From Alphaproteobacteria bacterium (GTDB taxonomy: Bacteria > Pseudomonadota > Alphaproteobacteria > Micropepsales > Micropepsaceae): a DNA stretch of 64,000 nt. Below, in pieces: positions 1 to 7,852 of the stretch (the first letter of the stretch is position 1; each line of letters starts with the position of its first letter). The stretch is taken from positions 62,001 to 126,000 of the forward strand of contig JADHVO010000002.1 of NCBI GenBank assembly GCA_016783965.1, read 5' to 3'. The notes beneath the pieces were generated by a model. That model made no database searches. It was not told where the DNA came from and saw only the letters and a program-made list of their open reading frames with translations. Made by a program: the position numbers and the translations under genes.

Positions 1-432
1 GGCGATGACCTGGCAGTGGCGTGGATCACGTTCGACCCAGTGAGCGCCGAGGATTCGTTGGAATTCGTGCGCGGGTCGCATCGCGGCGTCTTGTACAACG
101 GATCGAGCTTTGCGCTGGACGACGACACGGCGCCGCTGCATGCCGGCGATGCGCTGCCCCGGCTGCCGGACATCGAGGGCAGCCGCGACCGGTTCGACAT
201 CGTGTCGTTCGGCGTGGAGCCGGGCGACGTGGTGCTGTTTCATCCCAAGATGCTGCATGGCGGCGCGCCGACCCATCCAGGCGGGCGGCGGCGCACGCTC
301 ACGCTGCGCTATTTCGGGCGCGATTGCCGGTATGACCTGCGGCCGGGTCGGGCAGGGCCGCGGTTGTCTCAGGGGCACGGGCTGAAGCACGGCGACCTGC
401 TGCGAGATCCGGGGTTCTTGAAACTGGCTTAG
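1..432 (+). CDS. Phytanoyl-CoA dioxygenase family protein, 3' part only
   Basis: This is the end of a gene that begins before the window; the frame is open from base 1, so the first Met of any internal ORF is not the true start. The translated part reads as the C-terminal half of a PhyH-type Fe(II)/2-oxoglutarate oxygenase. It has the distal iron-ligand histidine in KMLHGGAP, followed by the arginine-rich strand RRTLTLRYFGRD, where these enzymes bind 2-oxoglutarate. The proximal HxD motif should lie upstream, outside the window. Family members hydroxylate acyl-CoAs or small secondary metabolites, so the substrate cannot be told. It converges on dinB, leaving only 16 bases between the two genes. 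Confidence 0.85.
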   Translation, partial: GDDLAVAWITFDPVSAEDSLEFVRGSHRGVLYNGSSFALDDDTAPLHAGDALPRLPDIEGSRDRFDIVSFGVEPGDVVLFHPKMLHGGAPTHPGGRRRTLTLRYFGRDCRYDLRPGRAGPRLSQGHGLKHGDLLRDPGFLKLA

Positions 433-448
433 TTGCCGAAGCGCGTCG

Positions 449-1690
449 CTAAAGCATTTTCTCGGCGAGGCTGCGAAACGCGTCGGGAACCGAGCGCGCG
501 GCATTGGCGGCGACGGAGGTATAGTTAACCGCGTCGCGCCCAAAGCGCTTGCGGATCGCGTCCATGGCGCGATCGGCCTTGGCTCGGGCCACATCTTTGC
601 GGCGACTTCGCGCGTCGCCGAGCCCCAACGGCAACTCCAGCTGCATGATGGGAGCAGGATCACCGAGGTGGGACACGGAGATGCCGAGCAGCGAGATCGA
701 CTTTTCGTTCGGATGATCGGCCAGTACGCCGCGCACCAGCTCCGTTGCGAGATCGGCGATGGCGAGTGTCGTGGACAACGGCGACGGCACGGTAAGAGCA
801 CGCGTTACCGAGCGCAGATCGGCAAAGCGCACGCGCACCGTGACGGTGCGGCCGGGCCGCGATTTTTCCCGGAGCCGCGTCGCGATGCGGTCCGCGAGCT
901 GCAGGAGGACGGGGCGGAAGACGCGCTCTGCCGCAGGCTTGCGGCCGAGCGCCGATTGCGCGCCGGCGGAATGCGCGCGCCGGTGTGTCTGGATCTGGCG
1001 CGGGTCCTGGTTCCAGGCGAGCGCGAACAGCTTCGTTCCTGCGGCCGGGCCGAGCAGCCGGTCCAAAGCCCGAGGCCGGCTGTTTGCCAGTTGTCCGATC
1101 GTGGTGATGCCCTGCGAAGCGAGCCTTGCCTTCGTCGCCGGGCCGACGCCCCAGATCAACTCGACCGGCAAAGCGTGAAGAAATTGAAGCTCGGTGGCCG
1201 GATCGACGACGACCAAGCCGTCGGGCTTGGCGACCTGTGAGGCGACCTTCGCGAGATGCTTGGTGCGCGCCACGCCGATCGAGATCGCAAGGCCGAGTTC
1301 TGCGCGGACACGCGTCCGGATCGCGGCGGCAATCGCAGCAGGCGAACCGAAGAGATGCGTACAGCCGGTGACGTCGGCGAAGGCCTCATCGATCGAGATG
1401 CGTTCGACGGCGGGCGTGAAATCGCCGATCACCGTGATCGCCGCGTCGCCGAGGCGCTGGTACTCGCTGAAATGGCCGTCTACGAAGATGAGCTGCGGGC
1501 ACAGCTCGCGCGCGCGCCGTCCCGGCATGCCGCTCGTGATGCCGAACGCCTTCGCTTCATAGGACGCGGCGAGGACCACGCCGCCACCCACCGCCACGGG
1601 CTTGCCGCGCAGGTTGGGCTCAAGCATCTGTTCGACCGAGGCGTAGAAGGCGTCGAGGTCCGCATGCAGGATCGCTGCGGCCTGACTCAT
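449..1690 (-). CDS. dinB: DNA polymerase IV (Y-family translesion polymerase)
   Basis: 413 residues, full length for DinB. It copies damaged DNA with low fidelity as part of the SOS response. Catalytic carboxylates are visible: D11 in HADLDAFYASVEQ and D101/E102 in ISIDEAF, with the F15-Y16 steric gate between them. The helix-hairpin-helix thumb (VELIWGVGPATKARL) and little-finger regions follow. The chosen ATG lies just before the palm motif, as in the family. The gene has its own SOS box 26-40 bases upstream and is not clearly in an operon. The C-terminus does not show an obvious clamp-binding motif to my eye. Confidence 0.97.
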   Translation of the reverse strand: MSQAAAILHADLDAFYASVEQMLEPNLRGKPVAVGGGVVLAASYEAKAFGITSGMPGRRARELCPQLIFVDGHFSEYQRLGDAAITVIGDFTPAVERISIDEAFADVTGCTHLFGSPAAIAAAIRTRVRAELGLAISIGVARTKHLAKVASQVAKPDGLVVVDPATELQFLHALPVELIWGVGPATKARLASQGITTIGQLANSRPRALDRLLGPAAGTKLFALAWNQDPRQIQTHRRAHSAGAQSALGRKPAAERVFRPVLLQLADRIATRLREKSRPGRTVTVRVRFADLRSVTRALTVPSPLSTTLAIADLATELVRGVLADHPNEKSISLLGISVSHLGDPAPIMQLELPLGLGDARSRRKDVARAKADRAMDAIRKRFGRDAVNYTSVAANAARSVPDAFRSLAEKML

Positions 1691-1715
1691 GGTGGCATCC
1701 CCGGATCAATCTCCG

Positions 1716-1730
1716 GAACATACCATGAAC
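1716..1730 (-). promoter_or_regulatory. LexA (SOS) box upstream of dinB
   Basis: Read on the plus strand, the site is GAAC-N7-GAAC (spacer ATACCAT), a perfect match to the alphaproteobacterial LexA consensus GTTC-N7-GTTC on the coding strand. It ends 26 bases before the dinB ATG, where LexA would block the promoter. A second perfect box sits at lexA in this same window. Confidence 0.88.
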
Positions 1731-1736
1731 ATTTGC

Positions 1737-2783
1737 TCAACGGTAGAGGATTTCCAGCGCCTGCTCTGCCGTCGCGGCGGTGCCGTTTACGGCGGGGCGG
1801 TCGCTGGGGGTGACGCCGGCCAGCGCGCGGCGGTAGACGCCTTGGCCGATGCTGGCGAGGCGGAAGACGCCGAAGGCGACGTAAAAATTCCAGTTGTCGA
1901 TGTGATCGCGGCCGGTGCGGCGACAATAGGCGTCGCGGTACTCTGCTTCCGTGGGGATGCCGCTGGTCCTGAAGTCGACGCCGTCGAGCGTGCCCCAGCT
2001 CTCGCCATGCGAATGCCACATGAAACCGTTGTAGCCGATGTCGGCGAGCGGATGGCCGATGGTGCAGAGCTCCCAGTCGAGCACCGCGATCAGGCGTGGC
2101 TCGGTCGGGTGGAACATGGTGTTCTCGAGGCGATAGTCGCCGTGCGCGATGCTGACGGACTGATCGGCGGGGATCATCCCGGGCAGAACCTCGATCAGCT
2201 TCTCCATCGCGGGGATGTGTTCGCTTTCGGCACCGCGGTACTGCTTGGTCCAGCGGGCGACCTGGCGTTCGAAGTAGCCGCCGGGACGGCCGAAATCGCC
2301 CAGACCCACGGCTTGATAGTCGACCATGTGCAGCTTGGCGAGCGCGGCATTGAGTTCGTCATAGACGGCGGCGCGTTCCTTTGGCGTCAAGCCCGGCAGG
2401 CGGGCGTCGCGGAAGATGCGGCCTTCGAGGAAGTCCATCACGTAGAACGGGGTGCCGATGATGGAGTCGTCGGTTTCGAGCAGGCGCATGCGCGGGACAG
2501 GGACGCCGGTGTTCTCCAGCGCCTTCATCACGCGGTGTTCGCGATCGACCTGGTGCGCGCTGGCGAGGAGCTGGCCCGGCGGCTTCTTGCGCAGCACGTA
2601 GCTGAGCGGACCGTTCGGACCCTGCGTGGTGAGCTTATAGGTGGGGTTGGAGGCGCCGCCCTTGATCTGCTGCACGATCATATCGCGGCCGAAGCCGTCG
2701 ATGTGCTTTTCGAGATGCGCCTTCAGCCTCGCTTCGTCAAAACGGAGCGCGGGCACGACGTCGCCGATGATGCCATCACTCAT
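1737..2783 (-). CDS. APH-fold phosphotransferase family protein (ACAD10/11-kinase-like)
   Basis: 348 residues with the aminoglycoside-phosphotransferase/choline-kinase fold. The glycine-rich start (QIKGGASNPTYKL) and the first lysine of the N-lobe (YVLRKKPPG) are visible. The catalytic loop is HGDYRLEN near residue 215, and the metal-binding aspartate is in VLDWELCTIGHPLADI. This subgroup resembles the kinase domain of ACAD10/ACAD11, which phosphorylates 4-hydroxyacyl-CoAs during fatty-acid breakdown; that role is inferred from family resemblance. It overlaps the upstream SDR gene by 4 bases (ATGA), so the two are translationally coupled. Confidence 0.9.
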   Translation of the reverse strand: MSDGIIGDVVPALRFDEARLKAHLEKHIDGFGRDMIVQQIKGGASNPTYKLTTQGPNGPLSYVLRKKPPGQLLASAHQVDREHRVMKALENTGVPVPRMRLLETDDSIIGTPFYVMDFLEGRIFRDARLPGLTPKERAAVYDELNAALAKLHMVDYQAVGLGDFGRPGGYFERQVARWTKQYRGAESEHIPAMEKLIEVLPGMIPADQSVSIAHGDYRLENTMFHPTEPRLIAVLDWELCTIGHPLADIGYNGFMWHSHGESWGTLDGVDFRTSGIPTEAEYRDAYCRRTGRDHIDNWNFYVAFGVFRLASIGQGVYRRALAGVTPSDRPAVNGTAATAEQALEILYR

Positions 2784-3598
2784 GGCTGCTGCTTCTTGAG
2801 TTGTTCGTCGAGCTGCATGAACAGGCTGCCGCTTGCCATGCTGTCGCGCGTCGCTTCAGGCGTCAGCGTGGCGGCCTTGTCGAGTTCGAAGATCTCCGGC
2901 GGAACGTACCAGTGCAGCTTGTCAGAGTGGTAGGCCTCCCACACGACCTTGGCGACCTCGATCGGCGGGATGGCGCGGAACATGCCTTCCTTGGGCGCGG
3001 CAGCGGCGACGCCCGGCGGCAGGATGGGCGTGTCGATCAGGCCGGGCAGCACGTCGGCGGCCTTGATGCCGAGCATCTTGAACTCGACGGCGAGCGCCTC
3101 GGTCAGGCCCTTCACCGCGTGCTTGGTGGCGGAATAGACGGCGATGCCGGGGATGCCGTAGGTGGCCGACGACGACGAGGTTGTGAAGCACATCGAGCCG
3201 GGCGTGGCCTTCAGGTACTTCACGCCTTCGTGGATGCCGATCAGGACGCCGACGAAGTTGACATTCACCACCGCCATCACATCCTCGAAGGACTGGTCGG
3301 CGAACATGCCGCCGCGGCCGATGCCGGCGTTGTTGTAGAGAATATCCAGCTTGCCGTCGGTGTCGGCCGTGAACTCGGCCAGTGCCTTCGCGTACTTCTC
3401 GCGCATTGTGACGTCGAGCACGCCAGTCCGGCAGTTGTCGTGGCCGACTTCCTGTTCCAGCGTCTTGAGCCCGTCGGCGTTCACGTCATAGCCGCCGACA
3501 TACCAACCCTTGCCTGCGAACAGCCTGGCGGTTTCGCGACCCATGCCGCTGGCGGCGCCGGTGATGAAAATGGATTTGCGTCCGTTGGCCTTGCCCAT
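2780..3598 (-). CDS. SDR family NAD(P)-dependent oxidoreductase
   Basis: 272 residues, a classical short-chain dehydrogenase. The Rossmann motif TGAASGMG is at residues 14-21, the structural NNAG motif sits in LDILYNNAG, and the YSATK catalytic Tyr-x-x-x-Lys is near residue 153, preceded by the serine-rich strand SSSSAT. The acidic residue at the end of beta-2 (GGYDVN) suggests NAD rather than NADP preference. It is the first gene of a two-gene unit with the phosphotransferase downstream, which suggests a shared hydroxyacyl or alcohol substrate. The exact substrate is unknown. Confidence 0.92.
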   Translation of the reverse strand: MGKANGRKSIFITGAASGMGRETARLFAGKGWYVGGYDVNADGLKTLEQEVGHDNCRTGVLDVTMREKYAKALAEFTADTDGKLDILYNNAGIGRGGMFADQSFEDVMAVVNVNFVGVLIGIHEGVKYLKATPGSMCFTTSSSSATYGIPGIAVYSATKHAVKGLTEALAVEFKMLGIKAADVLPGLIDTPILPPGVAAAAPKEGMFRAIPPIEVAKVVWEAYHSDKLHWYVPPEIFELDKAATLTPEATRDSMASGSLFMQLDEQLKKQQP

Positions 3599-3664
3599 GG
3601 CGTGCTCCGATGTGAAGGCGCCAAGGGTATGCGAGGGCGTACGCGGGTCAACTGTGACGCTGCG

Positions 3665-4858
3665 TCAGCGCACGCTTTCGTAGCCGCCGCGCAGGCCGTT
3701 CGGCGACAGCACGAACTGGCCGACGCTGATGTGGCGGCAGCGGAAGGCGGCGGCGTTCTGAAGCAGGTAGTATTCCCACATCCGGCAGAAGCGGTTGCCG
3801 TGGCGCTGTTCCATCTCGTCGCGGCGGCGCTGGAAGTTGGCGTTCCAGGCCATGAGCGTGTTGTCGTAGTACGCGCCGAAATTGTGGACGTCCTCGACGA
3901 CGAAAAGGCCCTCGACGGCGCTGGTGATCTCGCCCATCGAGGGGAGATCGCCGTTGGGGAAGATGTACTTGTCCTGCCAGGCGTCGATGACGGGATGGCG
4001 CTCGTTCTCCCAGATGGTGTGGAGCAGGAAGAGGCCGTCATCCTTGAGCGCGCGGCGGGCGGCTTCGAAATAGGTGCGGTAGTTCTTGGCGCCGACATGC
4101 TCGAACATGCCGACGGAGACGACGCGGTCGACCTTCGGGCCGTCGAATTTTCGGTAGTCCATCAGCAACGGGGTGATGGGGAGACCGGCGTAGCGCTTCT
4201 TGATGTAGGCGACCTGTTCGGAGGAGACGGTGACGCCGGTCGAATGCGCGCCGTATTTCTCGGCGGCGAAACCGACGAACGAGCCCCAACCGCAGCCGAT
4301 GTCCCAGATCGTGTGATGCGGTTGCAGGCCGATCTTGCGGCAGATGAGGTCAAGCTTGTTCTCCTGCGCCTGGTCGAGGTTGGCGGCGTCCTTCCAATAA
4401 GCGCAGCTTGCGGTGAGGCGGCGGTCGTAGGTGGCTTCGTGGATGTCGGTAGGAAGATTGTAGTGCGTGTCAGCGACTTGGCTCGCGCGGGCGACGGATT
4501 GGCGGTTCTTGAGGCGGGCGGCGAGCATAAGCGTCGCCATGGGGAGCGTGAGGCCGATCTTGTCGCTGAGATGGGCGGAGATCACGCGGTCGAAGAACTG
4601 GTCGAGTGCAGGGCAATCCCAGTCGCCGTCCATGTAGGCCTCGCCGAGGCCGAGCGAACCGCCTGCGAGCAGGCGGTTGAAGACGCGCTCGTCGTTGACG
4701 CACATGTCCCATGGGTTGGGGCCGTCGACCATGATGCCCGCGAGCGCGAAGAAATCGGTGAAGGCGCGGCGCGCGCTGTAGCGGTTGGCGAGGCCGGTAC
4801 GTTGCCAGAGCGAGGTGCCGCGAAATTCGTGTGCAGATTCAAGCGTAGACAGTGCCAT
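3665..4858 (-). CDS. cfa: Cyclopropane-fatty-acyl-phospholipid synthase
   Basis: 397 residues from the ATG at 4858; a longer frame reaches 4978 but would run into the neighbouring lyase gene and adds a low-complexity leader. The enzyme transfers a methylene group from S-adenosylmethionine to cis double bonds of membrane phospholipids. It matches E. coli Cfa across the whole C-terminal domain: the TASCAYW segment, the SAM motif WDIGCGWGSF, VVSVGMFEHVGAKNY, FLLHTIW, KYIFPNGDLPS and YYDNTLMAW. The catalytic Cys, Glu, His and Tyr positions are therefore all present. It stands 76 bases downstream of the gamma-lyase-type gene on the same strand and may share its transcript. Confidence 0.95.
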   Translation of the reverse strand: MALSTLESAHEFRGTSLWQRTGLANRYSARRAFTDFFALAGIMVDGPNPWDMCVNDERVFNRLLAGGSLGLGEAYMDGDWDCPALDQFFDRVISAHLSDKIGLTLPMATLMLAARLKNRQSVARASQVADTHYNLPTDIHEATYDRRLTASCAYWKDAANLDQAQENKLDLICRKIGLQPHHTIWDIGCGWGSFVGFAAEKYGAHSTGVTVSSEQVAYIKKRYAGLPITPLLMDYRKFDGPKVDRVVSVGMFEHVGAKNYRTYFEAARRALKDDGLFLLHTIWENERHPVIDAWQDKYIFPNGDLPSMGEITSAVEGLFVVEDVHNFGAYYDNTLMAWNANFQRRRDEMEQRHGNRFCRMWEYYLLQNAAAFRCRHISVGQFVLSPNGLRGGYESVR

Positions 4859-4934
4859 CGCGCTGTTCCGAGCTAGCTTCTGCCTCGGGGAACGCGGAAG
4901 TGGCCGGCGTGGTGCCCGACTTGCATTTGATAGT

Positions 4935-6095
4935 TCAACCGAGCGCCTGGTCCAAGTCGGCGATGAGGTCGTCGGCATCTTCGATGCCGACGCTGAGGCG
5001 CACCAGCGAGTCCGAGATGCCGATGCGGGCGCGCTGGTCTTCGGGGATGGAGGCGTGGGTCATGATGGCGGGGTGTTCGATCAGGCTTTCGACGCCGCCA
5101 AGGCTTTCCGCAAGAGTGAAGAGCCGGGTTCGTTCGAGGAAGCGCCGGGCGGCGGAGAGGTCGCCCTTGAGCATGACGGTGACGATGCCTCCGAAGCCGG
5201 CCATCTGCTTCTTCGCCAGCGCATGCTGCGGGTGGCTTTCTAAGCCGGGATAGATCACGCGGGCGATCTTCGAGTGCGCTTCCAGCCAGCGGGCGATCTT
5301 CAGCGCGTTGGCGCAGTGGCGTTCCATGCGCAAGGCGAGGGTCTTCAGGCCGCGCAGGGCGAGGAAGCTGTCGAACGGTCCGGCGATGCTGCCGACCGCG
5401 TTGTGCAGGAAGCGCAGGCGCTCAACCAGGTTCGGGTTGTTGGTCACCACCGCACCACCGACGATGTCGGAATGGCCGTTGAGATACTTGGTGGTCGAAT
5501 GCATCACGATGTCGATGCCGTGCTCCAGCGGGCGCTGGACGTATGGGCTCGCAAAGGTGTTGTCGGCGACGGTGAGGATGCCGCGCTTCTTCGCCAAGGC
5601 CGCGATGGCTTCGAGGTCGGCGAGCTTGAGCAGAGGGTTGGTGGGCGTCTCGACCCAGATCATTTTCGTGTCGGGGCGGATGGCGCCTTCGACGGCGGCG
5701 AGGTTGGAAAGGTCGACCAGCGTGAGCTGAAGGCCTGCGGTGCGCTTGCGGACCTTGTCGAACAGGCGGAAAGAGCCGCCGTAGAGATCGTCGCTCGAGA
5801 TGATGTGCGCGCCGTGGTCGTTGAGTTCGAGGATGGTGGCGATCGCCGAGAGACCGGAGGCGAAGGCCATGCCGTCACTGCCGCTTTCGAGATCGGCGAT
5901 GCAGCGCTCGAACGCCATCCGCGTAGGGTTCTGGCTGCGCGAGTATTCGTAGCCCTTGTGCACGCCGGGGCTTTCCTGCGCGTAGGTGCTGGTGGCGTAG
6001 ATCGGGACCATCACGGCGCCGGTGGAGGGATCGTGCTGCTGGCCCGCGTGGATGGTGCGGGTGGAGAATGCGAGGCGGTTCTTGTGGTCGGTCAT
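4935..6095 (-). CDS. Trans-sulfuration PLP enzyme (cystathionine gamma-lyase type)
   Basis: 386 residues of the Cys/Met-metabolism PLP family. The PLP lysine lies in HSTTKYLNGHSD near residue 204, the PLP-phosphate-binding arginine in YEYSRSQNPTR, and the aspartate in VADNTFASPY. The start ATG overlaps the stop of cbs by 4 bases, so the two form one unit. Together they would run reverse transsulfuration: homocysteine plus serine to cystathionine (Cbs), then cystathionine to cysteine, 2-oxobutyrate and ammonia. Sequence alone does not separate gamma-lyase from gamma-synthase; the pairing with Cbs favours the lyase. Confidence 0.92.
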   Translation of the reverse strand: MTDHKNRLAFSTRTIHAGQQHDPSTGAVMVPIYATSTYAQESPGVHKGYEYSRSQNPTRMAFERCIADLESGSDGMAFASGLSAIATILELNDHGAHIISSDDLYGGSFRLFDKVRKRTAGLQLTLVDLSNLAAVEGAIRPDTKMIWVETPTNPLLKLADLEAIAALAKKRGILTVADNTFASPYVQRPLEHGIDIVMHSTTKYLNGHSDIVGGAVVTNNPNLVERLRFLHNAVGSIAGPFDSFLALRGLKTLALRMERHCANALKIARWLEAHSKIARVIYPGLESHPQHALAKKQMAGFGGIVTVMLKGDLSAARRFLERTRLFTLAESLGGVESLIEHPAIMTHASIPEDQRARIGISDSLVRLSVGIEDADDLIADLDQALG

Positions 6096-7477
6096 GTCCG
6101 GAGCCGGATGTGGTTGATCAGGTCGATGCGGGTGATCAGGCCGATGAAGGTATCACCGTCGCAGACCAGCGCCACTTCGTTGTTCTCGAACACCGGCAGC
6201 AGGTTCTTGAGCGGCGATTTCACGCCCAGGGTCTTGGGTCCGGCGGTCATCGCGTCCTTCACGAGCGAGGCGAAGCGGGCGTTGGCGCTGTTCAGACCGT
6301 CGCGGTCGATGGTGTTGAGAATGTCGCTCTCGTCGATAATGCCGACCAGCTTGCGGCCAACCAGCACGGGGAGCTGGGAGACGTCAGCAGAGCGCATGCG
6401 GTTGTAGGCGGTCAGCAGCGTGTCGTCAGGGCCAACGGTGACGGTGGCGCCCGTGTCGAAGCGGCGGGAGATCAAGTCGGTGAGGTCGCCCCGGAGCTCA
6501 GTCTGGTCGAGCCCCTGCTCCGCTACCCAATGGTCGTTGAAGCCCTTGGAGAGATATTTGTTGCCGCTGTCGGGGACGAGCGTGACGACGCGCTTCGGCA
6601 CGATTTGCTCGCGGCAGTACTTGAGCGCGGCAGCAAGCAGGGTGCCGGACGACGAGCCGGCGAGGATACCTTCCTTCGACAGCAGCGCACGGACGGCGGC
6701 GACGCTTTCCTTGTCGGTGATCGTGTAGGCGCGTTTGACGAGTGTGAGGTCGGCATTGTCGGGGACGAAATCCTCGCCGATGCCTTCGACGATCCATGAA
6801 CCGGGCTTGATCGTTTCGCCGGTATTGATGAGCGGGGCAAGGATCGAGCCCTTCGGGTCGGCCAGCACCATCTCGGTCTTCGGTGAGATGCGGGCGAAGA
6901 AGCGGCCGAGGCCGGTGAGCGTGCCGCCGGAGCCGACGCCGCAGACGACGGCGTCGACGTCGTGGTCCATCTGCTCCCAGATCTCGGGACCGGTGGTGCT
7001 TTCGTGCGCGTGCGGGTTGGCGGGGTTGGCGAACTGGTTGATGTAATGCGCCTGGTGATCGCGCGCGATGCTTTCGGCGAGGTCCTGGTAGTACTCGGAG
7101 TGGCCCTTGCCGACGTCGGAGCGGGTGAGGCGCACATCGGCGCCGAGCGCGCGCAGGTGCTGGATCTTCTCGCGGGACATCTTATCGGGGACCACGAGGA
7201 TCAGCTTGTAGCCCTTGGCCGCCGCGACCTGGGCGAGGCCCAGGCCGGTGTTGCCGGCCGTGGCTTCCACGATGGTGCCGCCAGGCTTGAGGATTCCGGA
7301 CTTCTCCGCAGCCTCGATCATCGAGAGGCCGATGCGGTCCTTGATGGAGCCCCCGGGGTTCTGGCTCTCGAGCTTGGCGAAGAGGCGACAGGGGCCGATG
7401 TTGAAGTGCGTCAATTCGACAAGCGGCGTGTTGCCGATGAGGTCGAGAGACGAGCGGACGGCTTTGGGAAGGGGCAT
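6092..7477 (-). CDS. cbs: Cystathionine beta-synthase
   Basis: 461 residues from the ATG at 7477; the frame extends further upstream but without homology. The N-terminal two thirds is a fold-type II PLP synthase with the PLP lysine in NPGGSIKDRIG and the substrate loop TAGNTGLG. The C-terminal 110 or so residues are two CBS (Bateman) domains, beginning around ISRRFDTGATVTVGPDDTL. The CBS pair separates it from plain cysteine synthase. The enzyme condenses serine and homocysteine to cystathionine. It is first in a unit with the gamma-lyase gene. A GGTGA ribosome-binding sequence lies 7 bases before the ATG, beside a small hairpin. Confidence 0.93.
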   Translation of the reverse strand: MPLPKAVRSSLDLIGNTPLVELTHFNIGPCRLFAKLESQNPGGSIKDRIGLSMIEAAEKSGILKPGGTIVEATAGNTGLGLAQVAAAKGYKLILVVPDKMSREKIQHLRALGADVRLTRSDVGKGHSEYYQDLAESIARDHQAHYINQFANPANPHAHESTTGPEIWEQMDHDVDAVVCGVGSGGTLTGLGRFFARISPKTEMVLADPKGSILAPLINTGETIKPGSWIVEGIGEDFVPDNADLTLVKRAYTITDKESVAAVRALLSKEGILAGSSSGTLLAAALKYCREQIVPKRVVTLVPDSGNKYLSKGFNDHWVAEQGLDQTELRGDLTDLISRRFDTGATVTVGPDDTLLTAYNRMRSADVSQLPVLVGRKLVGIIDESDILNTIDRDGLNSANARFASLVKDAMTAGPKTLGVKSPLKNLLPVFENNEVALVCDGDTFIGLITRIDLINHIRLRT

Positions 7478-7478
7478 G

Positions 7479-7504
7479 GCCGAGTCACCGCATGTTGCCT
7501 CGGC
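7479..7504 (-). promoter_or_regulatory. Hairpin at the cbs ribosome-binding site
   Basis: A 6-bp stem (7479-7484 with 7499-7504, GCCGAG/CTCGGC) lies directly before the cbs ATG. The likely Shine-Dalgarno GGTGA (7485-7489 on the minus strand) sits in its 14-base loop beside the stem. It does not match a SAM riboswitch that I recognise. A local translational effect is possible but unproven. Confidence 0.35.
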
Positions 7505-7553
7505 AAGGTACCGCGGCCCGCGCGACGGCGGCGCGAAATCTGCGGGCAGAAAC

Positions 7554-7587
7554 AAACTGGCGGAGAGCGTCGGCTCTCCGCCAGTTT
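7554..7587 (-). terminator. Rho-independent terminator of the amidohydrolase/acyl-CoA ligase unit
   Basis: Perfect 15-bp stem (7554-7568 with 7573-7587) and a 4-base loop. On the minus strand it is followed by a T-rich tail (TTTGTTTC). It lies 40 bases after the stop of the small gene at 7628-7831, so it ends the minus-strand transcript that starts with the amidohydrolase or further up. Confidence 0.85.
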
Positions 7588-7627
7588 TGTGCCACGGGAG
7601 TTAGCGGGGCGGTGCTTATATTAGGCG

Positions 7628-7831
7628 TCAGCCGGCAGGCGGAATCGTCCGCTGGCGCGTTTCCGGACCACGGTACTTGCCGCTCTTGTTGCGAGCGTAG
7701 TCGGCGTCGCTGGTCTGCACATCGGCGAGATCCCTGTCCTTTGGCGGACTGAGGATGTCGTCTATCTTTTTCCTGATTTTCGATCGCGGTTTGCCCGGGG
7801 TGCGTGGCGTGGCGTTCTGAGAAGCTCTCAA
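7628..7831 (-). CDS. Small basic hypothetical protein
   Basis: A 67-residue frame beginning at a TTG codon, 21 bases downstream of the acyl-CoA ligase gene on the same strand and followed by a strong terminator. The product is rich in Lys, Arg, Asp and Pro, with no membrane segment and no cysteines. The C-terminal half (from KDRDLADVQTSDADYARNKS) looks like ordinary soluble protein. I do not recognise a family. No clear Shine-Dalgarno precedes the TTG, so the start, or the gene itself, is uncertain. Position inside a transcript and before its terminator is the main support. Confidence 0.4.
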   Translation of the reverse strand: MRASQNATPRTPGKPRSKIRKKIDDILSPPKDRDLADVQTSDADYARNKSGKYRGPETRQRTIPPAG

Positions 7832-7852
7832 CGGGAACGTGGGAACCCGCTA

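Noticed and set aside
2801..4876. Plus-strand open frame of 691 codons opposite the SDR and cfa genes
   Set aside because: Spans two clear genes on the other strand and shows no family motif.
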